From an uncultured Azospirillum sp. (GTDB taxonomy: Bacteria > Pseudomonadota > Alphaproteobacteria > RF32 > CAG-239), in contig CANDEX010000020.1 of NCBI GenBank assembly GCA_947383875.1, forward strand, positions 1 to 23,036: 23,036 nt of DNA, in the 5' to 3' direction. The notes under the pieces are model-generated. The model was not told the origin of the DNA. It did not search any database and was given only the letters and a program-made list of their open reading frames with translations. Position 1 is the stretch's first letter; each line of letters begins with the position of its first letter. Position numbers and translations under genes: made by a program. Positions 13,264 through 22,152 of the stretch are shown here, piece after piece.

Positions 13264-14643
13264 TTATTTTGCCATATTTTGCCAATGGTTTTCAATTTGT
13301 TCCAAAGAGCAGCCTTTGGTTTCCGGAATATAGCGGAAAGTGAACCATAAGCTGAATATGCCGACAATACCGAATATCCAAAAAGTATAGGCTTCACCGA
13401 TATGTTCCACAAGAACAGGAAAGGTGAGGGCTATTAAGAAGTTAAAGCCGAAGTTAGCCATTGTACAGATACTCATTGCCAAACCGCGAATCTTTAGCGG
13501 CATAATTTCGGAGATGATAATCCAACCGATAGGACCGAGGGAAAAGGCAAAGCAAGCAATATAGATGACAACGGAGCTGACGGCAATCCACTTGAGGTTT
13601 TCTCCTAGAGTATCAATTAAGTAAAATGAACCACCCAGAACGAATAAGCTGACTGTCATTCCGCTTAACCCGGCATAGAGCAGGGGTTTTCGGCCTAATT
13701 TATCTGTAAACAAAATGGCAATAAAAGTCATAAAGAAATTGACGAAGCCCACACCGATTGTTGCGTAGAGAGCACTTAACGTATTCGTAAATCCGGCGGC
13801 GGTGAAGATAGTGGCTGTATAGTAAATAATGGTGTTAATGCCGGTACAGATTTGCATAAACATCATACCTATGCCGATAAGTAATGGCAAGAGCATCCAA
13901 TGGCGAAAGTTTGAAGAAGATGTTGATAGATTTTCGGAGGTATTCATTGCTGATTTTATTTCCGAAATGTGCAATTTTGCATTAGCATCAGGATCTATTT
14001 TTTGGAAAATGTGAATGGCTTCTTTTTCGCGTTTCTTACTAACCAACCAACGAGGTGTATCTCCCAGAAAACTTATACCGATAACCAGGATTAATGCCGG
14101 AATTAATCCGCAGCCCAACATCCAACGCCAATTATATTCACTTAAGGCAAAAATACGGTTTATGAGGTATGAAAATAAAATGCCGGCAGTGATTGCTAAT
14201 TGATAGAGAGACACCAAGGTGCCGCGTATTTTCTGCGGTGATATTTCTGAAAGGTATAGCGGAACAACAAAATTCACCATTCCGATTGCTAATCCTAAAA
14301 TCATACGTCCTGCAATTAACCAGCTGACGGATGAGGCAAAACCGCATAATATTGACCCTAAGGCAAATATGACGGCTGTGGCAATGATAACTTTTTTGCG
14401 TCCGTATATGTCAGCCAGAATGCCGTTGGCAGCGGCTCCGATAACTGCGCCGACCAGTGCAGAACTAACAACCCAGCCTTTGGTGAGGCTGTCTAAAGGC
14501 CAAGTTTCGTCGATAAAAAGTAGTGCGCCGGAAATGACACCGGTGTCGAAGCCGGACAGCAGTCCTCCCAGTGATGCGACTACTGCAATAATATAAAGCC
14601 ATAAATGACGGGGTTTGCGAGAGACTTTTATGATCGGCTTCAT
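13264..14643 (-). CDS. MFS sugar porter (sugar/H+ symporter)
   Basis: This inner-membrane transporter belongs to the sugar porter family of the major facilitator superfamily (XylE, GalP and AraE type). The 459-residue protein has 12 predicted membrane helices and the family motifs in order: GFDTGVISGALLFI, ADIYGRKK, GRMILGLAIG, RWMLG, GDTPRWLVSKKR, QICTGINTIIYYTATIF, DKLGRKPLL, GPIGWIIISEIMPLKIRG and the C-terminal PETKGCSLEQIE. Sugar specificity cannot be told from these. It is the only minus-strand gene in its neighbourhood. The ATG at 14643 has AAAGG nine bases upstream. Upstream there is a TATAAT (minus strand of 14682-14687) without a good -35 box. Confidence 0.93.
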   Translation of the reverse strand: MKPIIKVSRKPRHLWLYIIAVVASLGGLLSGFDTGVISGALLFIDETWPLDSLTKGWVVSSALVGAVIGAAANGILADIYGRKKVIIATAVIFALGSILCGFASSVSWLIAGRMILGLAIGMVNFVVPLYLSEISPQKIRGTLVSLYQLAITAGILFSYLINRIFALSEYNWRWMLGCGLIPALILVIGISFLGDTPRWLVSKKREKEAIHIFQKIDPDANAKLHISEIKSAMNTSENLSTSSSNFRHWMLLPLLIGIGMMFMQICTGINTIIYYTATIFTAAGFTNTLSALYATIGVGFVNFFMTFIAILFTDKLGRKPLLYAGLSGMTVSLFVLGGSFYLIDTLGENLKWIAVSSVVIYIACFAFSLGPIGWIIISEIMPLKIRGLAMSICTMANFGFNFLIALTFPVLVEHIGEAYTFWIFGIVGIFSLWFTFRYIPETKGCSLEQIENHWQNMAK

Positions 14644-14957
14644 GGTTATAAACCTTTCGTATAGCGGATTTTTTCAAATATATTATATCAGAAGATGATT
14701 TTTAAAGGGGGTGTCGCTGAGATATTTGCGATTAGTGCTAGTTTTTGTGGATAACGTTTTAATTGTGTTGAGATTTTTGTTTGTTTATATATTTAATGGA
14801 GGGGAAGTAATTTTTGGTCAATGTGATATAAAACTGTTTATTTATGATGAAAAATGCTGTGGATAAGGCTAATTAAGTTGATAGTTATTATTTCGTTGAT
14901 TATGTTGACTTTGGTTTTGGTTTAATATTTTGCGTTGGTGTTTTTAGGGAGGTTTTA
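14644..14957. promoter_or_regulatory. Divergent regulatory region of sugar porter and flagellin
   Basis: This 314-base AT-rich region separates two divergent genes. Leftward, TATAAT lies at 14687-14682 on the minus strand. Rightward, TTGATA (14878-14883), a 17-base spacer and TATGTT (14901-14906) is a possible sigma-70 promoter for flagellin, giving a leader of about 45 bases. A sigma-54 look-alike (GG 14919-14920, GC 14932-14933) has eleven bases between the pairs instead of ten and is not accepted. GGGAGG directly before the flagellin ATG is a strong ribosome site. Confidence 0.3.
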
Positions 14958-16052
14958 ATGTCACAAGTTACGTTGAATGCCAGTATGCGTTCAAATTTGT
15001 TGTCTTTACAACAAACTCAAGGTTTAATGGATATTACACAGGAACGTTTATCTACTGGCAAAAAAGTTAATTCGGCATTAGATAATCCTTCGGCGTATTA
15101 TACAGCTCAGTCTTTGATGAACAGAGCCGATGATTTGAGTGCGCTGTTAGATTCCATGGGGCAGGGTGTTCAAACCGTTAAAGCTGCAAATGAGGGGATT
15201 GAAGCGATTACGACTTTTGTTCAACAAGCAAAAGCAATTGCCAATTCCGCTAAAGATGAAGCAAATAAGTTTGTTCGTTCGACCGGGGAATTTGAAATTC
15301 CGGCGGACGGAGATTTGACTCTGACGATAGGCGATGTTTCCGTTGATGTGGCTGTGACAACTGCGGGGACAACAAGTATTGATAAATTGGCTGAGGCGAT
15401 GAATACGGCAATTGCGGGCAATGCAGAGCTTGATGGCAAATTTTTAGTTTCAGCTGATGTCAGCGGCGGAACTGTCAGTATTGAATCTTTAGACGGTCAG
15501 GCCGCTTCAGTTTCTTTTGACGGAGCAGGAATAAAGCTTAGCGGCAATGTGGGAAATGACAATCGTTATAAATCAGTTTCGCAATTTAATAATGTATTAA
15601 GCCAGATTGATCAATTGGCAAAAGATGCCGGTTATAAGGGGATTAACTTGTTGCAGGAAAATGATTTGACTGTCATTTTTAATGAAGACAGAAGCTCTTC
15701 AATTACGGTTAAAGGTGTTGATGCGTCCTCTAAAGGGTTGGGATTGTCTCTGGTTGAAAATTGGGGCGATACGGAAGTTATTGATAAATCTATTCAAGAA
15801 GCTGAAGCTGCCGTAAATACCCTGCGGGCAATGTCTTCGGAATTCGGTAATAATTATTCGGTTATTCAAACGCGTGAAGAATTTACTGAAAATTTGATTA
15901 ATGTTTTGACTGAAGGTGCTGATAAACTGACTTTGGCAGATATGAACGAAGAGTCTGCAAATATGCTTGCCTTGCAGACCAGACAGCAGTTGGCTATTAA
16001 TTCGTTGTCTTTGGCATCTCAGGCGGCACAGTCTGTGTTGAAACTGTTTTAA
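14958..16052 (+). CDS. Flagellin
   Basis: Flagellin is the filament subunit, exported and polymerised outside the cell. The 364-residue protein has the conserved N-terminal coiled-coil D0/D1 region (SLQQTQGLMDITQERLSTGKK, NPSAYYTAQSL, VQTVKAANEGIEAI) and C-terminal D1/D0 region (QTREEFTENLINVLTEGADKLTLADMNEESANMLAL, ending ASQAAQSVLKLF). A short variable middle domain of about 130 residues is rich in Ser, Gly, Asp and Val and would be surface exposed. No signal peptide is present, as expected for type III export. It stands alone, about 12 kb from flgB-flgC-fliE, with its own upstream region. FlaF and FlbT genes are not in the window. Confidence 0.95.
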   Translation: MSQVTLNASMRSNLLSLQQTQGLMDITQERLSTGKKVNSALDNPSAYYTAQSLMNRADDLSALLDSMGQGVQTVKAANEGIEAITTFVQQAKAIANSAKDEANKFVRSTGEFEIPADGDLTLTIGDVSVDVAVTTAGTTSIDKLAEAMNTAIAGNAELDGKFLVSADVSGGTVSIESLDGQAASVSFDGAGIKLSGNVGNDNRYKSVSQFNNVLSQIDQLAKDAGYKGINLLQENDLTVIFNEDRSSSITVKGVDASSKGLGLSLVENWGDTEVIDKSIQEAEAAVNTLRAMSSEFGNNYSVIQTREEFTENLINVLTEGADKLTLADMNEESANMLALQTRQQLAINSLSLASQAAQSVLKLF

Positions 16053-16099
16053 TTTGAAGAAAGTTTACCTTTTTTAAAGGGCTTGGCTGATACACTTAT

Positions 16100-16120
16100 T
16101 ATCAGGTAATTTTCCTGATA
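16100..16120 (+). promoter_or_regulatory. Hairpin next to the transglycosylase ribosome site
   Basis: TATCAGG (16100-16106) pairs perfectly with CCTGATA (16114-16120) over TAATTTT. The last paired A is the first base of AGGA (16120-16123), the ribosome site for the ATG at 16129. It lacks a T tract, so it is a poor terminator for flagellin. It could modulate translation of the next gene or mark the 3' end of processed flagellin mRNA. Confidence 0.4.
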
Positions 16121-16128
16121 GGATAAAG

Positions 16129-17418
16129 ATGATTAAGTGGACAGTAACAGGTTTGTTGGCTGCTGCCGGAATTATTCTGGGGGCAGACGGATGTATTGCA
16201 GCGACAGTTGAAAAGGTATCTGCACCGAAAGAATATCTTCTATGGCTGGAAGAATTGAAATCGGATATGAAAGGTCGCGGTATTTCTCTGGAAACACTTG
16301 CTAAAGTTTATGGTGAAGAAAATTATTACCATCCGGCTCCAGAAGTGGTTAAAATTGACCGAAATCAAAATGAATTTGTGCTAACGTTTACAGATTATGT
16401 TAATCGTGTGTTGACACTCAACAGAGTGTCAGAAGCGCGTGAGAAATATAAGGAATTGCGGTCGCAGTTTAGTGAATTGGAGCAAAAAAAAGGGGTGCCG
16501 CTTAATTATTTAATCGCTTTCTGGGGAATGGAAACGAATTTTGGTCGTCATTTCGGTAATTATCGCGTGGTCGAAGCTCTGACAACCTTGAGTTATGATA
16601 AAAGGCGGCCGAAGTTTTTTCGGGAAGAATTGTATCAAGCATTGAAAATTATTGACACTTGGGGGATGGATCATAATCAAATGGAAGGTTCTTGGGCCGG
16701 AGCTATGGGACATTTCCAATTTATGCCCTCAACATTTAATGCCTATGCCGTTGATTATAACGGTGATGGAAAAATAGATATATGGCATTCTTTTGAAGAT
16801 GCGGCCGGTTCTGCTGCCAATTATTTACAAAAGGCCGGTTGGCAGGCTGGTGAACCTTGGGGAATGGAAGTTTCTCTGCCGTGGAATTTTGATTATGCTT
16901 TAACCGGACGTCGCCGTGTTAAAACTGCGGCAGAATGGAAAAAACTTGGTGTGAAAACCTCTGCCGGTAAGATTTTACCTGTGGCAGACAACAGCGAGTG
17001 GGCGGTCATCGTTCCGGAAGGGCGAAAGGGTAAGGCTTTTTTGGTGGGGCATAATTTCAATGTCATTATGAAATGGAACCGTTCGGAAAATTATGCTTTG
17101 GCTATAGGGATGTTAGCGGATTATGCTGTTTCTTCCCGCAAGTGGAGAGCTGTCTCCGCTCCACAGACAATGCGCGTTAAAGCCAAAGATGTGATGAAAA
17201 TTCAGTCTTTTATTAATAAGACGACTAATTCTAAATTGGATGAAGATGGACAACTGGGCAGCAAGACGCGCGAAGCTGTTCAAAAGATTCAGCGTAAGGC
17301 TAAAATGCCGGCGGACGGGTATCCTGATTATCAACTGCTTAACAAAATTAATTGCTATAACCCTGAAATCGGATTTGCTGTTCCCGTACAGCCGCGAAAA
17401 TTACACAGACAAAAATAA
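16129..17418 (+). CDS. MltB-type lytic murein transglycosylase with peptidoglycan-binding domain
   Basis: This periplasmic enzyme cleaves the glycan strands of murein to 1,6-anhydro products (GH103, SLT_2 type). A signal peptide of about 25 residues (GLLAAAGIILGADGCIAA) lacks a convincing lipobox, so the protein is probably soluble. The catalytic domain shows IAFWGMETNFGRHFGNY with catalytic Glu135, then GSWAGAMGHFQFMPSTFNAYAVD, DGKIDIWHSFEDAAGSAANYL and KAGWQAGEPWG. Residues about 350-415 form a peptidoglycan-binding domain 1 (VMKIQSFINKT, GQLGSKTREAVQKIQ, DGYPDYQLLNKI). The 429-residue length fits this two-domain form. It is the first gene of a wall-enzyme cluster with rlpA and a D-Ala-D-Ala carboxypeptidase. 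Confidence 0.93.
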   Translation: MIKWTVTGLLAAAGIILGADGCIAATVEKVSAPKEYLLWLEELKSDMKGRGISLETLAKVYGEENYYHPAPEVVKIDRNQNEFVLTFTDYVNRVLTLNRVSEAREKYKELRSQFSELEQKKGVPLNYLIAFWGMETNFGRHFGNYRVVEALTTLSYDKRRPKFFREELYQALKIIDTWGMDHNQMEGSWAGAMGHFQFMPSTFNAYAVDYNGDGKIDIWHSFEDAAGSAANYLQKAGWQAGEPWGMEVSLPWNFDYALTGRRRVKTAAEWKKLGVKTSAGKILPVADNSEWAVIVPEGRKGKAFLVGHNFNVIMKWNRSENYALAIGMLADYAVSSRKWRAVSAPQTMRVKAKDVMKIQSFINKTTNSKLDEDGQLGSKTREAVQKIQRKAKMPADGYPDYQLLNKINCYNPEIGFAVPVQPRKLHRQK

Positions 17419-17483
17419 CAAGCTTTACGAAGCGGAAAAAAAAGTTTAGATTGAACCAACAGTAAAATTTGATGGAAACTTTG

Positions 17484-18368
17484 ATGAAACTTAATAAAGT
17501 ATATACTCTGTTGTGTCTGACGGCGTTGGTTGCCGCGGGGTGTGCTTCGCGTGAAGTGAAATTATCTGATTCTCCTTATTCTCAGGCTGCAGCAATTAAA
17601 GGACAGGGCGGAAGTTATAAGGTTGGAAAACCTTATCAGATTTCCGGAAAATGGTATTATCCGAAAGAAGATTACAGTTATTCCGAAGTGGGGATTGCTT
17701 CGTGGTATGGCAAGGATTTTCACGACAAAAAAACAGCTAACGGCGAAAAATATGATATGAATACATTAACTGCGGCACATAGAACGTTGCCGTTGCCGTC
17801 TATTGTGCGGGTAACCAATCTTGAGAATGGTCGCTCTTTGGTCTTGCGCGTGAATGACCGCGGGCCTTATGCGAAAAACCGGATTATTGATATTTCCAAG
17901 CGCGGCGCGCAGCTGCTTGGATATCAGACTCAGGGAACAGCCAAAGTGCGTGTCGAATTGTTGGAAGATGAAAGCCGTGAGTTGAAAGCTGCATTGTTGA
18001 ATGAACCAATGCCCAGCCGTTATGAAAAACCGGCAAAGGCAACCGCTTATGCGCAAAATGTTGTTGTGCCTAAGAAACAAATTGAAGTTTACCGGGCTAG
18101 CGAGCCGTTGCCGGCGTATCAAAATGCCAATGCTGCCGATAAAAACTATTTTGTGCAGGCAGGCGCTTTTTCAAAACAAGATACAGCGCACGACCTTAGC
18201 CGCAAGCTGACGCAGTTCGGCAAGACTAATGTGGCAACCGCAGATGTTGACGGCAAACGCTTTTACCGCGTGCGCTTAGGGCCTTTCAGCTTCCCGGAAG
18301 AAGCAGAAGTAACACTTGCCAAAGTGCGGAATTACGGTATTCAGAATGCCAGTGTGGTGCGGGATTAA
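17484..18368 (+). CDS. rlpA: RlpA septal-ring lytic transglycosylase-like lipoprotein
   Basis: RlpA is an outer-membrane lipoprotein that acts on denuded glycan strands at division sites. The signal ends in the lipobox VAAGC with Cys20. The double-psi beta-barrel domain covers about residues 70-160: GIASWYGKDFHDKKTANGE, LTAAHRTLPLPSIVRVTN and LRVNDRGPYAKNRIIDIS, including the catalytic Asp of NDRGP. A C-terminal SPOR domain (YFVQAGAFSKQDTAHDL to NASVVRD) binds denuded peptidoglycan. The 294-residue form uses ATG 17484, which has GGAA seven bases upstream and gives a normal lipoprotein signal; ATG 17472 in frame adds four residues without a ribosome site. Confidence 0.93.
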   Translation: MKLNKVYTLLCLTALVAAGCASREVKLSDSPYSQAAAIKGQGGSYKVGKPYQISGKWYYPKEDYSYSEVGIASWYGKDFHDKKTANGEKYDMNTLTAAHRTLPLPSIVRVTNLENGRSLVLRVNDRGPYAKNRIIDISKRGAQLLGYQTQGTAKVRVELLEDESRELKAALLNEPMPSRYEKPAKATAYAQNVVVPKKQIEVYRASEPLPAYQNANAADKNYFVQAGAFSKQDTAHDLSRKLTQFGKTNVATADVDGKRFYRVRLGPFSFPEEAEVTLAKVRNYGIQNASVVRD

Positions 18369-18392
18369 ACTGATTAGACAGGGATGATAAAA

Positions 18393-19547
18393 ATGGGTTT
18401 GAAACATAAGCTTTATATGACGGCAATTACCGGGGCTGTTTTATTGGGGACAATCGGGCAGGCGGCTGCGATTGAAACGGCTGCGCGCAATGCGATTTTG
18501 ATGGATTATGATACGGGGCATATTCTTTATGCCAAAGATCATCAGAAAATGGTACCTCCGGCTTCTATGAGCAAACTGATGACTGTTTATATCTTGTTCT
18601 CAAAACTTAAGGATGGTTCGTTGTCTTTAGATGACACGTTTACGGTCAGTGAAAATGCTTGGCGCAAGGGTGGTGCTGCCAGTGGCGGTTCAACGATGTT
18701 TTTAAAGATAAACGAAGAAGTCCGTGTGGAGGATTTGATTAAAGGCATTATCATTCAATCAGGTAATGATGCTTGTATTGTGGCCGCGGAAAATTTGGCT
18801 GGATCTGAAGATGAATTTGCAAATTTGATGAATCAGACAGCAAAGAAAATAGGATTGAACAACAGTTCTTTTGCCAATGCTACCGGTTTGCCGGATCCGA
18901 ATCATAGAATGTCTGTAGAGGATTTGGCTTTATTGGCGCGACGGATTATTTCAGAATTTCCGGGATATTATTATCTGTTTTCGCAAAAAACTTTTACTCA
19001 TAACGGGATTACTCAGGGAAATCGTAATCCTCTGTTATATTCAATGTCTGGAGCTGACGGATTGAAAACCGGGCATACGGAAGAAGCCGGATTTAGTTTG
19101 ACTGCTTCGGTTAAGCGCGGTGATCGTCGCTTGATTGAAGTGATGACCGGAACGAAAAGCAACAAAGAACGTTCTGAGGAGTCCGGAAAGATTATGAGTT
19201 ACGGTTTCAGAGAATTTGATAATTATGATATGTTGAGTAAAGGTCAGAAAATTGCTGATATTCCGGTTTGGTTCGGAACTGAAAAAACAGTCGGTTTGGT
19301 GGTAAGCGAAGACGTAAAGCGTACAATTAAGAAGAATAAGGCCGCTAAAGTTCAAATGACTGCCGTTTATGACAAGCCGGTTAAAGCTCCGATTAAAAAG
19401 GGTGACAAGCTGGGTGTTGTGAAAGTGGAAATCCCGGGACAGCCTGATTTTGAAGTTCCTTTATTAGCGGAAAGCGATGTGCAAAATCTGGGGGTATTGG
19501 GTAGAATCGGTGAAAATTTAAAATATCTTATTTTCGGAGAAAATTAG
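18393..19547 (+). CDS. D-alanyl-D-alanine carboxypeptidase (DacA/PBP5 type)
   Basis: This low-molecular-mass penicillin-binding protein trims the terminal D-Ala of murein stem peptides in the periplasm. After a signal peptide (MTAITGAVLLGTIGQAAA) come the three active-site motifs: SMSK (in PPASMSKLMTVYI) with the acylated serine, SGN (IIQSGNDACIVAAENLAG) and KTG (DGLKTGHTEEAG). A C-terminal beta domain of the PBP5 type (from about residue 270) ends in IGENLKYLIFGEN, a short amphipathic membrane-associating tail. The ATG at 18393 is preferred to ATG 18384 because AGGGA (18380-18384) would overlap the earlier start. It directly precedes tmk, the usual order in alphaproteobacteria. Confidence 0.93.
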   Translation: MGLKHKLYMTAITGAVLLGTIGQAAAIETAARNAILMDYDTGHILYAKDHQKMVPPASMSKLMTVYILFSKLKDGSLSLDDTFTVSENAWRKGGAASGGSTMFLKINEEVRVEDLIKGIIIQSGNDACIVAAENLAGSEDEFANLMNQTAKKIGLNNSSFANATGLPDPNHRMSVEDLALLARRIISEFPGYYYLFSQKTFTHNGITQGNRNPLLYSMSGADGLKTGHTEEAGFSLTASVKRGDRRLIEVMTGTKSNKERSEESGKIMSYGFREFDNYDMLSKGQKIADIPVWFGTEKTVGLVVSEDVKRTIKKNKAAKVQMTAVYDKPVKAPIKKGDKLGVVKVEIPGQPDFEVPLLAESDVQNLGVLGRIGENLKYLIFGEN

Positions 19548-20285
19548 ATGACTTCGCTGAAAGGCAAAGTGGCAACTAAAGACGGTATTGACGGTGAGGA
19601 AATTCCTCAATTGGAGTTTCCTTTTCCGCCGGTTCCGCGGCCGAATGGAAAATTTATTACTTTTGAGGGCGGAGAAGGAACCGGAAAATCAACACAGTTG
19701 AAATTATTGGGAGATTTTCTGCATCAGCGGAAGATTAACAATATATTGACTAAAGAGCCCGGGGGAACCGATATAGGTATGGAATTGCGGCAATTACTGG
19801 TAACCGGAGATAAAGATAAATTTGATGCGGTTGCAGAATGTTTGCTGTATTATGCAGATCGTCGGATTCATTTAACGAACAAAGTTTGGCCAGCCCTGAA
19901 AGAAGGAACATGGGTTTTAAGTGACCGGTTTGCCGATTCAACGGTTGCTTATCAATATTATGGGTATGATAAGAAAGTTCCGTTAGAGACATTGGGCGGG
20001 TTATATAAACTTGCAGTCGGTGATTTTAAGCCTGATTTGACAATCTTATTTGATTTGGATCCGAAAATCGGTTTGGAACGTTCTTATAAAAAATCTTTGA
20101 AAATGGATGTTAAAGAAACACGTCATGAGAGTCGGGGATTGGAGTTTCATAATCGTTTGCGCGACGGGTATTTGGAGATGGCCGCCGCTGATACTAAACG
20201 TTTTGTGGTGTTGAATGCCAATAAATCAATTGAGGATTTGCATCATGAGGTTATCAGAGTGATTGCCGAAAGGTTCAAAATCTGA
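19548..20285 (+). CDS. tmk: Thymidylate kinase with N-terminal extension
   Basis: Tmk phosphorylates dTMP to dTDP for DNA synthesis. The core shows the P-loop FEGGEGTGKSTQ, KEPGGTDIGMELRQLL, the DRF motif in SDRFADSTVAYQYYG, and DLTILFDLDP, then the lid region with RHESRGLEFHNRLRDGYL. The normal enzyme would begin near GKFITFEGG, but here about 33 residues precede that point, including the proline-rich segment PQLEFPFPPVPRPN. The extension appears translated: the ATG at 19548 abuts the previous stop and has GGAG eight bases upstream, and there is no start codon near the core. It overlaps holB by one base (TGATG), so the two are coupled. Confidence 0.95.
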   Translation: MTSLKGKVATKDGIDGEEIPQLEFPFPPVPRPNGKFITFEGGEGTGKSTQLKLLGDFLHQRKINNILTKEPGGTDIGMELRQLLVTGDKDKFDAVAECLLYYADRRIHLTNKVWPALKEGTWVLSDRFADSTVAYQYYGYDKKVPLETLGGLYKLAVGDFKPDLTILFDLDPKIGLERSYKKSLKMDVKETRHESRGLEFHNRLRDGYLEMAAADTKRFVVLNANKSIEDLHHEVIRVIAERFKI

Positions 20286-21343
20286 TGTCTGAAACAGAGA
20301 TTGTTGATATTTTGCCCAAAAATAACAGTTATCTTCTCGGACAGGAAAAAGCTGAGCAGATATTACTGGAAGCATGGAAAAATAATTCCTTACATAATTC
20401 TTGGCTTATCAGCGGGATTGAGGGGATAGGCAAGGCAACACTGGCTTTTCGTTTTGCGCGGTTTTTGTTGGCGGCAGATGTCCAAAAAAAAGAACAATAT
20501 ACAAGTTTGGAGGTTAGCGAGAATAATCCTGTATTCACATTGGTGGTGAATAATGCGCATCCTGATTTGAAGATTATTGAGAGGGATTATACCGATACGG
20601 ATCGCCGTAAAATTATGAAAGCGATTAAGGAAGGTGAGCAATTATCGGATGAGGAGTTGAAAGGTTTAAAGAAGTCCGCTTTTATTCGGGTGGATGATGT
20701 GCGCACCATTAATGAATTTCTAACGAAGCGTTCGGCTGATAATAATTGGCGGGTTGTGGTGGTTGACAGTATTGATGACATGAATCCGGCCAGTGCCAAT
20801 GCCGTACTGAAAATTTTAGAAGAACCGCCCTATAAAACCGTTATTATTCTTATCAGTCATAATCCGAACAAGCTTTTACCGACGATTAAGTCGCGTTGTG
20901 CTAAGTTGCAGTTGCCGCCATTGGCCGGCAATCATGTTGCCAGTTTATTACGCCGCTATCGTCCGGCATTGGCTGAAAAAGCCGTACAAAGTTTGGTGGA
21001 AATCGCTTCCGGAAGTATCGGTAAGGCTATTGCTTATGCTGATAATGCCGCCTTGACCAAATATGATGATTTGTGTAAGATTGTTTATGCTAAAAATAAA
21101 TTCAGTATTGCCGATTTGCTCAAGTTTTGTGATTCTGCAGTCAGTGATGAAGATAATTATTATTTGATTCAAGAGCTGGTGCTTAAGTTTATTGCAGATA
21201 ATGTCAAAAACTGTGAACATCCAGAGGAATTGGCCGGTGCTTGGGATAATGCCATTCGGGTATTTAATGAAACTGAGCGGCTTAATCTGGATAAAAAACA
21301 GGCACTGATAAATATTATCACCAATGTTATCAAAGTGATTTAA
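20285..21343 (+). CDS. holB: DNA polymerase III delta prime subunit
   Basis: HolB is part of the clamp loader that places the sliding clamp on DNA. The 352-residue protein starts with LGQEKAEQILLEAW, then NSWLISGIEGIGKATLAFRFARFL, a degenerate Walker A region, and RVVVVDSIDDMNPASANAVLKILEEPP in the Walker B part. ISHNPNKLLPTIKSRCAKLQL contains the SRC motif (sensor/arginine-finger region). An acidic-basic insertion (IMKAIKEGEQLSDEELKGL) is typical of alphaproteobacterial delta prime. The zinc-module cysteines of E. coli are missing, as in many relatives. It is coupled to tmk by a one-base overlap and is followed after 11 bases by tatD. Confidence 0.92.
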   Translation: MSETEIVDILPKNNSYLLGQEKAEQILLEAWKNNSLHNSWLISGIEGIGKATLAFRFARFLLAADVQKKEQYTSLEVSENNPVFTLVVNNAHPDLKIIERDYTDTDRRKIMKAIKEGEQLSDEELKGLKKSAFIRVDDVRTINEFLTKRSADNNWRVVVVDSIDDMNPASANAVLKILEEPPYKTVIILISHNPNKLLPTIKSRCAKLQLPPLAGNHVASLLRRYRPALAEKAVQSLVEIASGSIGKAIAYADNAALTKYDDLCKIVYAKNKFSIADLLKFCDSAVSDEDNYYLIQELVLKFIADNVKNCEHPEELAGAWDNAIRVFNETERLNLDKKQALINIITNVIKVI

Positions 21344-21354
21344 TAAGGAGAGCT

Positions 21355-22152
21355 ATGTTAGTCGACAGCCATTGTCATTTGGATTTTAATGATTTTGAAG
21401 AAGATTTTGAGGAGATTTTAGAGCGTGCCAGAACCAACGGTGTGACGGCTATGCTGAATGCCGGAAATAATATTGGTGAATTGGCCAATCAGTTGGCTTT
21501 GTCGGAAAAATATCCTTTTATTTACACTGCGGTCGGTGTGCATCCGGATAATGCAGCGGAATATGAAAATCTGACGGCGGAAGATTTGTTGGCGCAGACG
21601 CAGCATAAAAAAGTGGTAGCTATCGGCGAATGCGGATTGGATTATTACTATGATAATTGCGCGCGGGATATTCAGATTAAAGTGTTTAAGGAACATATTA
21701 AAGCAGCCCAGGAAAGCGGTCTGCCTTTGATTATTCATACCCGTGAGGCAGAAGAAGATACGATGACGCTCTTGGGAGAGGCATATAAAGAAAAGCCGTT
21801 CAGTGGAGAATTTCATTGTTTTACCGGATCTCAGAAATTGGCTGATTTTGGATTGTCTATCGGTTTTTATCTGTCAGCTTCAGGAATTATTACGTTCAAT
21901 AAAAGTCATGAGCTGAGAGAGATTTTCGCCAAATTGCCAATTGAACGGATTTTGGTGGAAACAGATTCTCCTTTTTTAGCTCCGGTGCCGAAGCGTGGTC
22001 GCCGCAATGAGCCTTCTTTTGTGTTGCACACGGCTGAAAAATTGGCGCAAATCCGTGAAATGCCGTTGGAGAAATTGGCGCAGATTACCTCCGATAATTT
22101 TTATCGCTTGTTTCGCAAGGCCAGCGACAAAGGGAGATATGAGTATAAATGA
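21355..22152 (+). CDS. tatD: TatD family metal-dependent hydrolase (DNase)
   Basis: TatD proteins are TIM-barrel metal enzymes with 3'-5' exonuclease activity on DNA. All family motifs are intact in 265 residues: VDSHCHLDF at the N-terminus with the HxH metal ligands, VGVHPD, IGECGLDYYYD with the metal-bridging Glu, LIIHTREAEED, GEFHCFTGS and the C-terminal VETDSPFLAPVPKRGRRNEP with the catalytic Asp. AAGGAGAG precedes the ATG. In many alphaproteobacteria metG lies between holB and tatD; here the genes are 11 bases apart and metG must be elsewhere. The stop overlaps the next start (ATGA). Confidence 0.94.
   Translation: MLVDSHCHLDFNDFEEDFEEILERARTNGVTAMLNAGNNIGELANQLALSEKYPFIYTAVGVHPDNAAEYENLTAEDLLAQTQHKKVVAIGECGLDYYYDNCARDIQIKVFKEHIKAAQESGLPLIIHTREAEEDTMTLLGEAYKEKPFSGEFHCFTGSQKLADFGLSIGFYLSASGIITFNKSHELREIFAKLPIERILVETDSPFLAPVPKRGRRNEPSFVLHTAEKLAQIREMPLEKLAQITSDNFYRLFRKASDKGRYEYK

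Noticed and set aside
13264..13266. Programmed read-through of the sugar porter stop codon
   Set aside because: Family proteins normally end close to this point and nothing around the TAA suggests recoding.
14919..14933. Sigma-54-like GG/GC pair before flagellin
   Set aside because: Eleven bases separate GG and GC instead of the required ten, and the flanking TGGCA and TTGCA features are poor.
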